64,000 nt of DNA. Origin: Polynucleobacter sp. AP-Nino-20-G2. GTDB taxonomy: Bacteria; Pseudomonadota; Gammaproteobacteria; Burkholderiales; Burkholderiaceae. Both the position numbers and the translations under genes were made by a program. The notes under the pieces were generated by a model. The model worked only from the letters and a program-made list of their open reading frames with translations. It was not told where the DNA came from and made no database searches. How positions within the stretch are numbered: the stretch's first letter is position 1; each line of letters starts with the position of its first letter. Positions 15,637 to 23,001 of the stretch are shown in pieces. The stretch is from contig NZ_CP061313.1 in the NCBI RefSeq assembly GCF_018688235.1, positions 1,223,130-1,287,129 of the forward strand, given 5' to 3'.

Positions 15637-16821
15637 ATGAGTATTCGCCCCTTAGATGGAATTACTGTAGTTTCTTTAGAGCATGCTATTGCAGCGCCAT
15701 TTTGCACTCGTCAACTAGCTGATCTTGGCGCACGAGTGATTAAAGTAGAGCGTCCTGGAGCGGGTGATTTTGCGCGCGCCTATGATGAACGAGTGAATGG
15801 CATGTCTTCACACTTCACCTGGGTAAATCGCTCAAAAGAAAGCTTAACTCTAGACCTGAAGCAAGCATCCGCCCTAACTGCCCTCAAGACGCTACTCAAA
15901 ACTGCCGACATACTTGTGCAAAATCTAGCCCCAGGAGCAGCTGCACGCATGGGCCTCACCGCAGAACTCCTTCATAAAGAAAATCCAGGACTCATTCTCT
16001 GTGATATCTCGGGATATGGAAACAATGGCCCATTTCGCGACAAGAAAGCTTATGACCTACTCATTCAAAGTGAGGCTGGCTTCTTATCGGTTACAGGCAC
16101 CCCAGAAACGCCTAGCAAAGCAGGAAATTCGATTGCGGATATTGCCGCTGGCATGTATGCCTATACCAATGTGTTAGCTGCCCTTCTACAAAGAAGCAAG
16201 ACAGGCAAGGGATCGACTATCGATGTATCCATGCTTGAATCTCTGGGTGAATGGATGAGCTATCCACTCTATTACGCATATGATGGAGCTACCCCACCCC
16301 CACGCAATGGCGCCTCCCATGCAACGATCTATCCCTATGGCCCATTTAAGGCTGGTGATGGTGGCACGGTAATGCTTGGACTACAAAATGATCGAGAGTG
16401 GGTTTTGTTCTGCGAGGTAGTGCTAGAGAACATTGATCTAGCTAAGGATGAGCGCTTTGATAAAAACTTTAAGCGCAACGAAAAACGCACCGAACTACTT
16501 GCGATTATTGATGCCTGCTTTAGCAAGCTAACGACAGAGCAAGTCATTGCGAAACTGGATCAAGCTCAAATTGCCAATGCGCGGCTCAATGATATGAATG
16601 GGTTATGGAAGCATGATCAACTTAAAGCAAGAGACCGCTGGGTCAAAGTAGGATCCCCTGTAGGACCCATTCCCGCGATGCTCCCGCCGGGAGCAAATGA
16701 CAGTTATGACTACCGTATGGATGATATCCCTGCAGTAGGTCAACATACCGATGCAATCCTATCCGAGCTTGGACTCGCTACCAGTCAGATAGAGGCAATG
16801 CGAGCTCAGGGGGCAATCTAG
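15637..16821 (+). CDS. CaiB/BaiF class III CoA-transferase
   Basis: A 394-residue family III CoA-transferase that moves CoA between carboxylic acids. Visible landmarks are GITVVSLEHAIAAPFCTRQLADLGARVIKVERPG at the N-terminus, NRSKESLTLDLK, and AYDLLIQSEAG, in which Asp140 lies where family members have the catalytic aspartate. The C-terminal VGSPVGPIPAMLPPG loop is also typical. It forms a two-gene unit with the upstream acyl-CoA dehydrogenase. This suggests activation of an imported acid followed by dehydrogenation, but whether it is part of the neighbouring ring-compound pathway is unproven. Its end overlaps the convergent cardiolipin synthase gene by four bases. Confidence 0.9.
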   Translation: MSIRPLDGITVVSLEHAIAAPFCTRQLADLGARVIKVERPGAGDFARAYDERVNGMSSHFTWVNRSKESLTLDLKQASALTALKTLLKTADILVQNLAPGAAARMGLTAELLHKENPGLILCDISGYGNNGPFRDKKAYDLLIQSEAGFLSVTGTPETPSKAGNSIADIAAGMYAYTNVLAALLQRSKTGKGSTIDVSMLESLGEWMSYPLYYAYDGATPPPRNGASHATIYPYGPFKAGDGGTVMLGLQNDREWVLFCEVVLENIDLAKDERFDKNFKRNEKRTELLAIIDACFSKLTTEQVIAKLDQAQIANARLNDMNGLWKHDQLKARDRWVKVGSPVGPIPAMLPPGANDSYDYRMDDIPAVGQHTDAILSELGLATSQIEAMRAQGAI

Positions 16822-18293
16822 AGTAGCGGCGAAGAGAGATGAGCAGCGTTTTCTAGTAGAACGCGCCATCGCGGCCTCTTGGCCCAACTCACAGGATTAA
16901 CCATATCCGATTGAGCGAGGTATGACTCAATCAACTTCTCCAACTTGGCGCAGAATTCTTCGTTATACACAATTAAGCTGATCTCAAAATTGAGTCGTAA
17001 ACTGCGTTGATCGAAATTCACAGATCCAAAAATAGCAATTCGCTTATCAATTAATAAGCTCTTCGTATGCAAAAGGCCGCCATCAAATTCAGCGATATTG
17101 ACCCCGGCACTCATTAAGTCCGCGTAGAAGCTACGACTACTCCAAGCTACTAGTTTTGAATCATTTAGCTTGGGCACAATCAAGGTCACCCTAACCCCTC
17201 GACCAGCAGCCGCCATTAAGGCTTGAATCAAACCATCGTCAGGACCAAAATACGGCGTTGTAATAGTGAGCTCTTCACGCGCATCCATAATCGCCGAGAG
17301 TAATACTTGATACAAAATATCGTCGCGATATACGGGTCCAGAAGAAAACTCCTGAGCCAAAACAGGCCCTTGAACTGATGTGAGGGCCGGAACGACATCA
17401 TTAAAGTGAGCTATCTTGGGGTTATCAACACTCCAGTCAAAGGAGAAGGTTAATTCAAACTGAGAGGCCACCGGCCCCTCTATTCTCACCATAGCATCTA
17501 CCCATTCACCAACACCTGAATCCTGCTTAAAGGTGCGGGGATCGACCATATTCATGCTGCCCGTCCAAACGACGGTGTTGTCGATCACAAATATTTTCCG
17601 ATGCAATCTCAAGTCAGCGCGGCGGAATTGAAAGCGACCAACCTGAATAGGCAAAGCTTCAGTCACCTGAATTCCTGCATCCCTAAAACGCTTTGGCCAA
17701 GTAGATTTAAACCAATCCTTGCTACCCAAGGAATCCAAGAGGACTCTACAACTCACACCTCTCTTCGAGGACGCAATCAATGCTTCGCCAACTCTATCGG
17801 CATCACCACCTAAAGCCCAAATATAAAACTCCAAATGTAGCGTATGTTTCGCTCCATTAATCTCATCAATAAAGCTCTGCAAGATTTCAAGGGATTTTGT
17901 GAATAATTCAATGCTATTACCAGCAATAACGGGCGAGCCATTTTTAGACTCAGCCAATAAGCTCAAAGCCCTACCCTCGACTGGAAGTTGCCGCTTATCC
18001 GCCAAGTAACGCTGGCGCATCTCTTCAGTAATTGCCGCATATTCCTTATCCATGCGAATAATTTTTCGGGTCAACTTTCTGCCAACCGGACGCTCGCCAA
18101 TCAAGATGTACAAGGCAATTCCAACAAGGGGAAATAACACCACAATTAAAAACCAAGCGAATGCCACACCAACTGGCCTTCTGACGGAAATCAGTCGAAA
18201 CCCAAAAAGAATGACGATGATGATATGAACAATCGGCACCCATATCAATGAAAATCCAAAAACGGAGCCCAGTAGGAAATTCAAGATACTCAT
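16818..18293 (-). CDS. cls: Cardiolipin synthase (phospholipase D superfamily)
   Basis: A 491-residue membrane enzyme that joins phosphatidylglycerol with a second phospholipid to make cardiolipin. Two N-terminal membrane helices (about residues 5-33 and 41-65) lead into a PLDc_N segment and two HKD motifs: His231/Lys233/Asp238 (HRKIFVID) and His409/Lys411/Asp416 (HTKSLLID), each followed by a GS-N sequence. The length matches bacterial ClsA/ClsC-like enzymes. The start overlaps the stop of the upstream EEP-family gene by four bases (ATGA). This coupling resembles the E. coli ybhP-clsB arrangement. Confidence 0.92.
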   Translation of the reverse strand: MSILNFLLGSVFGFSLIWVPIVHIIIVILFGFRLISVRRPVGVAFAWFLIVVLFPLVGIALYILIGERPVGRKLTRKIIRMDKEYAAITEEMRQRYLADKRQLPVEGRALSLLAESKNGSPVIAGNSIELFTKSLEILQSFIDEINGAKHTLHLEFYIWALGGDADRVGEALIASSKRGVSCRVLLDSLGSKDWFKSTWPKRFRDAGIQVTEALPIQVGRFQFRRADLRLHRKIFVIDNTVVWTGSMNMVDPRTFKQDSGVGEWVDAMVRIEGPVASQFELTFSFDWSVDNPKIAHFNDVVPALTSVQGPVLAQEFSSGPVYRDDILYQVLLSAIMDAREELTITTPYFGPDDGLIQALMAAAGRGVRVTLIVPKLNDSKLVAWSSRSFYADLMSAGVNIAEFDGGLLHTKSLLIDKRIAIFGSVNFDQRSLRLNFEISLIVYNEEFCAKLEKLIESYLAQSDMVNPVSWAKRPRWRVLLENAAHLSSPLL

Positions 18294-19036
18294 AAGATTT
18301 CAAGCTCCGCAGCAAGACCTAGATGGTCAGATAATTTCAACCATTCATGCAGAATTTCCGCAGAATGCACTTTTAAACCTCGCACATAAATACGATCCAT
18401 CGGCAGCACCGGCTTCACACTCGGAAATGTTTTTGCCGGCGCCCCCGTAAGCAGCTCAAAAACCTCATTAAATCCAGCCGCTAGCATCGGCGCACTGATT
18501 CGATTACGCCAATCATTAAAGTCGCCGGCAACAATAGTTGGCCCGCCTTGCGCAAGGGTGTCGATGTAACGAATAATCTCATTGAGCTGACGCTCACGCC
18601 CTCTTTCAAAAAGGGCAAGATGCACGCAAAAGCAATGAATAGGAACTCCTTCATGCTGAGTGACGCTATGGAGCAAGCCCCGTCGCTCAAATCGATAAGC
18701 GGAGATATCGTAATTCTCACCCTTATGAAGCGGCTTCTTAGACAAAATAGCATTGCCATGATGGCCATCGGGATACTCTACATTTTTACCGTAATGCCAG
18801 TCATGCCAAAAATCTTCAGATAAGAAATGCGTTAGCTCTGTTAACGGCCATTGTCCAAATCGCCTGATGCGTCCACGATGCTCTTGTTGAAGCTCTTGAA
18901 GAAAAAGTAAATCTGGATGATGTGATCGCATTCTTTGACGCAACTCATAAATCGTGGAGCGTCGATGCAGCGGCGACAGGCCCTTATGCACATTCATCGT
19001 TATCACACTGAAACGACCCACCCTAGGTTGCGTCAT
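18290..19036 (-). CDS. Endonuclease/exonuclease/phosphatase family protein (YbhP-like)
   Basis: A 248-residue metal-dependent phosphoesterase of the EEP superfamily. Family motifs are TMNVHKG near the N-terminus, LLFLQELQQEH (metal-binding Glu), VAGDFNDWRN, and the C-terminal LSDHLGLAAEL with the catalytic Asp-His pair. There is no signal peptide. It overlaps the cardiolipin synthase gene by four bases and follows the BFD-like gene with a one-base TAATG overlap. The conserved pairing with a cardiolipin synthase suggests a role in phospholipid metabolism rather than DNA repair, though no substrate is known. Confidence 0.88.
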   Translation of the reverse strand: MTQPRVGRFSVITMNVHKGLSPLHRRSTIYELRQRMRSHHPDLLFLQELQQEHRGRIRRFGQWPLTELTHFLSEDFWHDWHYGKNVEYPDGHHGNAILSKKPLHKGENYDISAYRFERRGLLHSVTQHEGVPIHCFCVHLALFERGRERQLNEIIRYIDTLAQGGPTIVAGDFNDWRNRISAPMLAAGFNEVFELLTGAPAKTFPSVKPVLPMDRIYVRGLKVHSAEILHEWLKLSDHLGLAAELEIL

Positions 19037-19236
19037 TAAAACTGTCCAGCCGCACGTTGTCTTCTGACTCGAGCCAAATAGATTTCACCTTCAACCAAAT
19101 CTTGGCACTGCATACATTTATTGCATATAGAGGCCTGCTCCCGCAGTTCGTCAATTGACTCAATCGGGTGACTATCGAGGTATTCCCGAAGATCAACATC
19201 AAGAACCTCATTGCAGAGGCAAAGTACTTCAGCCAT
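19036..19236 (-). CDS. BFD-type (2Fe-2S)-binding protein
   Basis: A 66-residue protein resembling bacterioferritin-associated ferredoxin. Cys6 and Cys8 (LCLCNEV) with Cys38 and Cys41 (ICNKCMQC) give the C-X-C...C-X2-C ligand set of the Fer2_BFD fold; an extra Cys44 is present. The basic C-terminal tail (RVRRQRAAGQF) is not part of the core domain. In the known family such proteins reduce bacterioferritin for iron release. No bacterioferritin gene is in view, and the coupling to the EEP and cardiolipin synthase genes is unexplained. It is divergent from the tungstate permease gene with 66 bases between. Confidence 0.82.
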   Translation of the reverse strand: MAEVLCLCNEVLDVDLREYLDSHPIESIDELREQASICNKCMQCQDLVEGEIYLARVRRQRAAGQF

Positions 19237-19302
19237 GGGTCAAAAATAGTGAAATTGGTTTCATTTACTCCATTTTGCCATCCCCTTGCTAGAATCAAGC
19301 CC

Positions 19303-19998
19303 ATGTTTACGACCTTTCAGGACGCCCTCAGACTACTTGTGCAATTAGATGCCAGTGTTATTGGCATAGTTCTAGTCTCCCTCCAAGTAAGCCTAATCGC
19401 ACTGCTTGTAGGCACCATAGCGGGATTACCCATTGGGGCCCTGCTGGCCACAGAGGAATTTCGGGGCAAAAAAACAATTACCGTTGCCCTCAATACCCTC
19501 ATGGGGGTGCCAACTGTCATTGTTGGGGTAGTGGTTTACCTGCTACTCTCGCGTACAGGGCCTCTAGGAGCATGGGGGTGGCTATTCACCGCTAAGGGCA
19601 TGATCCTGGCACAAACGCTGCTGACAACGCCTTTAATCGCGGCTCTGAGCCGTCAAATCCTCGAAGATTCCTGGAGAATCCACCGCGACTCCTTTATGAC
19701 CCTCCGACTTCCGAGAATTTCAGCATTGAAATGGCTTATTTGGGACTGTCGATTTTCCCTAACCATTGCGATTTTGGCGGGTCTAGCTAGAGCGATATCT
19801 GAAGTTGGCGCCGTGATGATTGTTGGCGGCAATATCGACCACTCCACCCGAACAATGACAACGGCAATTGCACTAGAAACCAGCAAAGGGGACCTCCCTC
19901 TTGCCCTTGCTTTAGGCGTGGTGCTTCTCACAATCGTGCTCTTAGCCAATCTATTCACCTTTGCAGTACGTCAAATTGCTGAGCGCCGCTATGGATAA
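19303..19998 (+). CDS. tupB: Tungstate-type ABC transporter permease
   Basis: A 231-residue inner-membrane permease with about five to six helices and the BPD_transp_1 coupling region. The segment EVGAVMIVGGNIDHSTRTMTT and the following AIALETSKGDLPLALALG are characteristic of TupB permeases, which import tungstate (some molybdate). I start at the ATG at 19303; an in-frame upstream reading from 19168 runs antisense through the BFD gene. It overlaps the ATPase gene by eight bases. No TupA binding protein is adjacent, so one must lie elsewhere if the system is complete. The formate dehydrogenase locus next door would be a user of the metal. Confidence 0.87.
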   Translation: MFTTFQDALRLLVQLDASVIGIVLVSLQVSLIALLVGTIAGLPIGALLATEEFRGKKTITVALNTLMGVPTVIVGVVVYLLLSRTGPLGAWGWLFTAKGMILAQTLLTTPLIAALSRQILEDSWRIHRDSFMTLRLPRISALKWLIWDCRFSLTIAILAGLARAISEVGAVMIVGGNIDHSTRTMTTAIALETSKGDLPLALALGVVLLTIVLLANLFTFAVRQIAERRYG

Positions 19999-20701
19999 GG
20001 TATTGGATCATTTTGAAAAGTTCATTGAACTCAAGAGTGTCATTGTCAAAAGTGATGGAAGAATCATCCTCAATATTCCTCATGCGCTTATTCCGGTTGA
20101 TCGTATTTGCGCCTGCATTGGCCCAAATGGGGCTGGCAAGACAACATTATTGAAATTGATTGATGGATTAATTCAGCCTGACTCAGGCACGATTACCCAC
20201 TCCTACTCACCCGTACGCTCAGCCCTGGTGCTGCATCACACCCCGATGATTAAAGCATCGGCCCGTCTTAATATCGGTATGGTGAGAGATATCGACTCAT
20301 CCATAACGCCATCAGAGATTGATGCAGTGATGCAACAAGTCGGTCTAAGCCACTTGACCAATAGTCCGGCCCACAAGCTCTCCGCAGGTGAAAGACAAAA
20401 GCTCTGCCTGGGTCGCGCCATTTTGCAAAAACCCAACTTAGTTTTGCTAGATGAGCCTACCGCTAATCTCGATCCCCAGACAACGGAACAGGTAGAAGAA
20501 ATGATTCGCCAATTCAAACAACGCGGATCAGAGGTTCTATTTACATCTCATCAACTTGCCCAAGTACAGAGGCTAGCTGAATACATCGTATTTATTGATC
20601 AAGGCGAGATCAAAGAAAAAGGACCCGTAGGTCCCTTTTTCTCCAACCCTCAGACACAAGCAGCTAAGCGCTACCTGCAACAGGAGTTGCTGTCAGCCTG
20701 A
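19991..20701 (+). CDS. tupC: Tungstate-type ABC transporter ATP-binding protein
   Basis: A 236-residue ATPase with Walker A GPNGAGKT at residues 44-51, signature LSAGERQKLCLGRAI, Walker B LVLLDEPTANLDP, and the His switch in FTSHQ. I use the ATG at 19991, which overlaps the permease gene by eight bases. An earlier start at 19961 would overlap further and has no better ribosome site. It would drive tungstate or molybdate uptake with the permease. The stop abuts the end of the convergent small exported protein gene at 20702, leaving no space for a separate terminator. Confidence 0.87.
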   Translation: MDKVLDHFEKFIELKSVIVKSDGRIILNIPHALIPVDRICACIGPNGAGKTTLLKLIDGLIQPDSGTITHSYSPVRSALVLHHTPMIKASARLNIGMVRDIDSSITPSEIDAVMQQVGLSHLTNSPAHKLSAGERQKLCLGRAILQKPNLVLLDEPTANLDPQTTEQVEEMIRQFKQRGSEVLFTSHQLAQVQRLAEYIVFIDQGEIKEKGPVGPFFSNPQTQAAKRYLQQELLSA

Positions 20702-20983
20702 TTACTTGGCGGCTGGTGCCGGCGCTGCGGCAGCAGCTACAGGCGCAACAAATGGTGGCGGCGCAACACAGGCTGCTGGCGCTGGAGTACCAGAAACTCT
20801 AAAGCGGTCAGCCACTTTATTTTGCGCCTGGCATAACTGATAAGCACCAACTTTATCGCCATACGCGGTTTTTGCTTTAGCTAAATTAGCCGCTTCTTGC
20901 GCTTCAGGACTCAGCGGCGGTAATGCTGCAAAAGCTGTTGCCGTTGCGAATGCGCAGATTGTGAAAGCAATGATTTTTTTCAT
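20702..20983 (-). CDS. Small exported Ala/Pro-rich protein of the formate dehydrogenase operon
   Basis: A 93-residue protein of no recognised family. Residues 1-19 form a Sec signal peptide (MKKIIAFTICAFATATAFA). The mature part has a short helical region with SPEAQEAANLAKAKTAYGDKVGAYQLCQAQNKVADRF and ends in a low-complexity Ala/Pro/Val tail. Two cysteines could form a disulfide. The ATG follows AGGAAGAGG and lies 11 bases after the cytochrome b subunit stop, so it is cotranscribed with the formate dehydrogenase genes. A periplasmic accessory role is possible but not shown. Confidence 0.72.
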   Translation of the reverse strand: MKKIIAFTICAFATATAFAALPPLSPEAQEAANLAKAKTAYGDKVGAYQLCQAQNKVADRFRVSGTPAPAACVAPPPFVAPVAAAAAPAPAAK

Positions 20984-20993
20984 GGCCTCTTCC

Positions 20994-22034
20994 TTATTTA
21001 TTAATCTTGTTGTACCAGAGCTCATGGTGCTCTTTAGCCCAAGTGGCATCAACATAACCACTCTTCATGCCATCGATGGAGCCTTGCATACCAATAGTAC
21101 CGATATAGATATGACCCATTGCCATGGTTGTCATCAAAATCGCCGCGGAGCTATGAATAATGTTGGCTAACTGCATTGTGCCGCGCAAGTATTGAACATC
21201 CATAAATGGCACGATCATGTCGAGCACAAAGCCTGATGCTGAAATAGTCAATCCCAAGAAAACCATACCAAACCAGAACCAGAACTTTTCACCTAAGTTA
21301 AAGAATCCTGCTGGCACATGCTTACCACTTAACATTCCACCGAAAGTAAGAAGCCAGTTCAAGTCGCCCTTTTCTGGAATGTTTCTGCTGGCAAATAGCA
21401 AGAAGAAAATGACGATACTCAGCGTGAACAATGGCCCTGTGAAATTATGGATATTCTTACAAACCATCAAGAATGAGCCATAAGCCACGCCACCCATTAA
21501 AGGCATTGCGAAATACTTGCCGTACAAAATCATAAGACCAGTAAATGCGAGAGCAATAAAGCTAAATGCCATAGTCCAGTGTGTAAAGCGATCGAAACCA
21601 TTAAAGCGCTTCACCATCTGACCAGACAAAGGCGCATGAAGTTTAATTGGACCCTTCACCGTATACATCGCAACGATGCCAAAGAAGGCAATGGCCAATA
21701 ACCAAGCACCATAAACAGTAATCACGCCATTGCGGATTAAGCGCCACTCTTGTCCAGCGCGCTGAATCAAAACGCCAGCCTGTTTATCAGGAATGCTGAC
21801 ATAGTTTTGCGGATCGCTGTTTGGTGCAGTGAAGATAGAAGGATTGGCTGGTTGTGACTGAGCCTGAGTGCCCTCTGGAATGCTCTTCAGATTCTTGGGA
21901 ATATCAATGCCGCTTGGCGTTGGCAAAGGCTCCATTGGAGCGCGTTCAGCCAAACAAACTCCACTCAATAAACTGAGTGATACGCCGAGAGCAAGAACCC
22001 AGGAACGACTAACACTGGTGAATGATCGATTCAT
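20994..22034 (-). CDS. Formate dehydrogenase gamma subunit (cytochrome b556)
   Basis: A 346-residue membrane subunit that passes electrons from the FeS subunit to quinone. Residues 1-29 look like a cleavable signal peptide. A Pro-rich periplasmic segment of about 75 residues and one extra membrane helix (near 105-125) follow. Then comes the four-helix cytochrome b core: FNGFDRFTHWTMAFSFIALAFTGL, KNIHNFTGPLFTLSIVIFF and HSSAAILMTTMAMGHIYIG, with heme-ligand histidines. The core matches FdnI/FdoI. The long N-terminal extension is usual in betaproteobacterial FDH gamma subunits. It follows the small lipoprotein gene by 47 bases. Confidence 0.93.
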   Translation of the reverse strand: MNRSFTSVSRSWVLALGVSLSLLSGVCLAERAPMEPLPTPSGIDIPKNLKSIPEGTQAQSQPANPSIFTAPNSDPQNYVSIPDKQAGVLIQRAGQEWRLIRNGVITVYGAWLLAIAFFGIVAMYTVKGPIKLHAPLSGQMVKRFNGFDRFTHWTMAFSFIALAFTGLMILYGKYFAMPLMGGVAYGSFLMVCKNIHNFTGPLFTLSIVIFFLLFASRNIPEKGDLNWLLTFGGMLSGKHVPAGFFNLGEKFWFWFGMVFLGLTISASGFVLDMIVPFMDVQYLRGTMQLANIIHSSAAILMTTMAMGHIYIGTIGMQGSIDGMKSGYVDATWAKEHHELWYNKINK

Positions 22035-22081
22035 ACAAATATCCTTAAACGTTTTCGTTTTATTTATTGTTGTTTAACTGA

Positions 22082-22318
22082 TCACTTAACGCGTGAATAC
22101 TCAGACTGATTCTGATTGCGTTTATTAATCGCTTCTGTCCAGCTAGCTTGATTGCCTGGCGTCCAGCCTTTAGTCATAAAGCCGTTATCGGCACCCATGT
22201 ACGGGGCAACGTCAGGACGCTTAGCAGCCTTCGGAGCAATTTCAGGCGGCTCCGAACAAGCAGCCAACAAAATACCGGCCACCAAACACAAGCCGAGAGT
22301 TTTGAAATTCAATTTCAT
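22082..22318 (-). CDS. Small lipoprotein within the formate dehydrogenase operon
   Basis: A 78-residue protein with a signal peptide and a lipobox LLAAC, giving lipidation at Cys21. The mature 58 residues are polar and carry no domain I recognise; MGADNGFMTKGWTPGNQASWTEAINKR is the most structured stretch. Its start overlaps the beta subunit stop by four bases, and it precedes the gamma subunit gene. The position between the electron-transfer subunits suggests a factor for assembly or anchoring of the periplasmic enzyme, which is inference only. Confidence 0.78.
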   Translation of the reverse strand: MKLNFKTLGLCLVAGILLAACSEPPEIAPKAAKRPDVAPYMGADNGFMTKGWTPGNQASWTEAINKRNQNQSEYSRVK

Positions 22319-22974
22319 GATTTCGCTCCTGGAATTTTGTCAGCTGGTGTTGGCGCTGGCGCTGGTGAACCTGTTGGACCATAAGCAGTAGACCAACCAA
22401 AGATACCGTTTCCGGCAGTTCTACCATTCGCTTCACGAACCGCAACGCGCTTGCCATAGATGCTGGAAATCACTTCGCTATCACCACCAATCAAAGCCTT
22501 GGTTGAACACATCTCTGCGCACAAAGGCAACTTACCTTCTGCCAAACGATTGCGACCATATTTCTCAAACTCAGCAACACTACCGTTAGCTTCTGGACCT
22601 CCGCTACAGAATGTGCACTTATCCATCTTGCTACGAACGCCAAAGGCACCCTTACTTAGGAACTGAGGGGCACCAAATGGGCAGGCAAATGAACAATAGC
22701 CGCAACCGATACAAATATCCTTATCATGCAAGACCACGCCTTCGTCAGTTCGGTAAAAACAATCTACCGGACAAACAGCCATACAAGGCGCATCTGAACA
22801 GTGCATACAAGCAACAGATACAGACTTCTCTTGACCAATGATGCCGTCGTTCACGGTAACTACGCGACGACGATTCACACCCCAAGGCACTTCGTTTTCA
22901 TTCTTACAGGCAGTGACACAACCGTTGCACTCAATGCAACGCTCTGTATCACAAATAAATTTCATTCTTGCCAT
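22315..22974 (-). CDS. Formate dehydrogenase beta subunit (4Fe-4S)
   Basis: A 219-residue iron-sulfur subunit that wires the molybdenum or tungsten centre to the cytochrome b. The cysteine motifs are CIECNGCVTAC (N-terminus), CMHCSDAPCMAVCPVDC, CIGCGYCSFACPFG and CTFCSG with a later Cys pair, enough for four 4Fe-4S clusters. It has no twin-arginine signal of its own, so export together with the alpha subunit is expected. It follows the alpha subunit by 27 bases and overlaps the lipoprotein gene by four. The C-terminal Pro/Ala-rich tail replaces the membrane anchor helix seen in E. coli FdnH. Confidence 0.93.
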   Translation of the reverse strand: MARMKFICDTERCIECNGCVTACKNENEVPWGVNRRRVVTVNDGIIGQEKSVSVACMHCSDAPCMAVCPVDCFYRTDEGVVLHDKDICIGCGYCSFACPFGAPQFLSKGAFGVRSKMDKCTFCSGGPEANGSVAEFEKYGRNRLAEGKLPLCAEMCSTKALIGGDSEVISSIYGKRVAVREANGRTAGNGIFGWSTAYGPTGSPAPAPTPADKIPGAKS

Positions 22975-23001
22975 TGTGTTCTCCTGACTTTATCTTTTAA
23001 C

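Noticed and set aside
19168..19302. Longer tupB start at 19168
   Set aside because: The extension runs antisense through the BFD gene and adds a polar leader foreign to TupB; the ATG at 19303 fits the family N-terminus.
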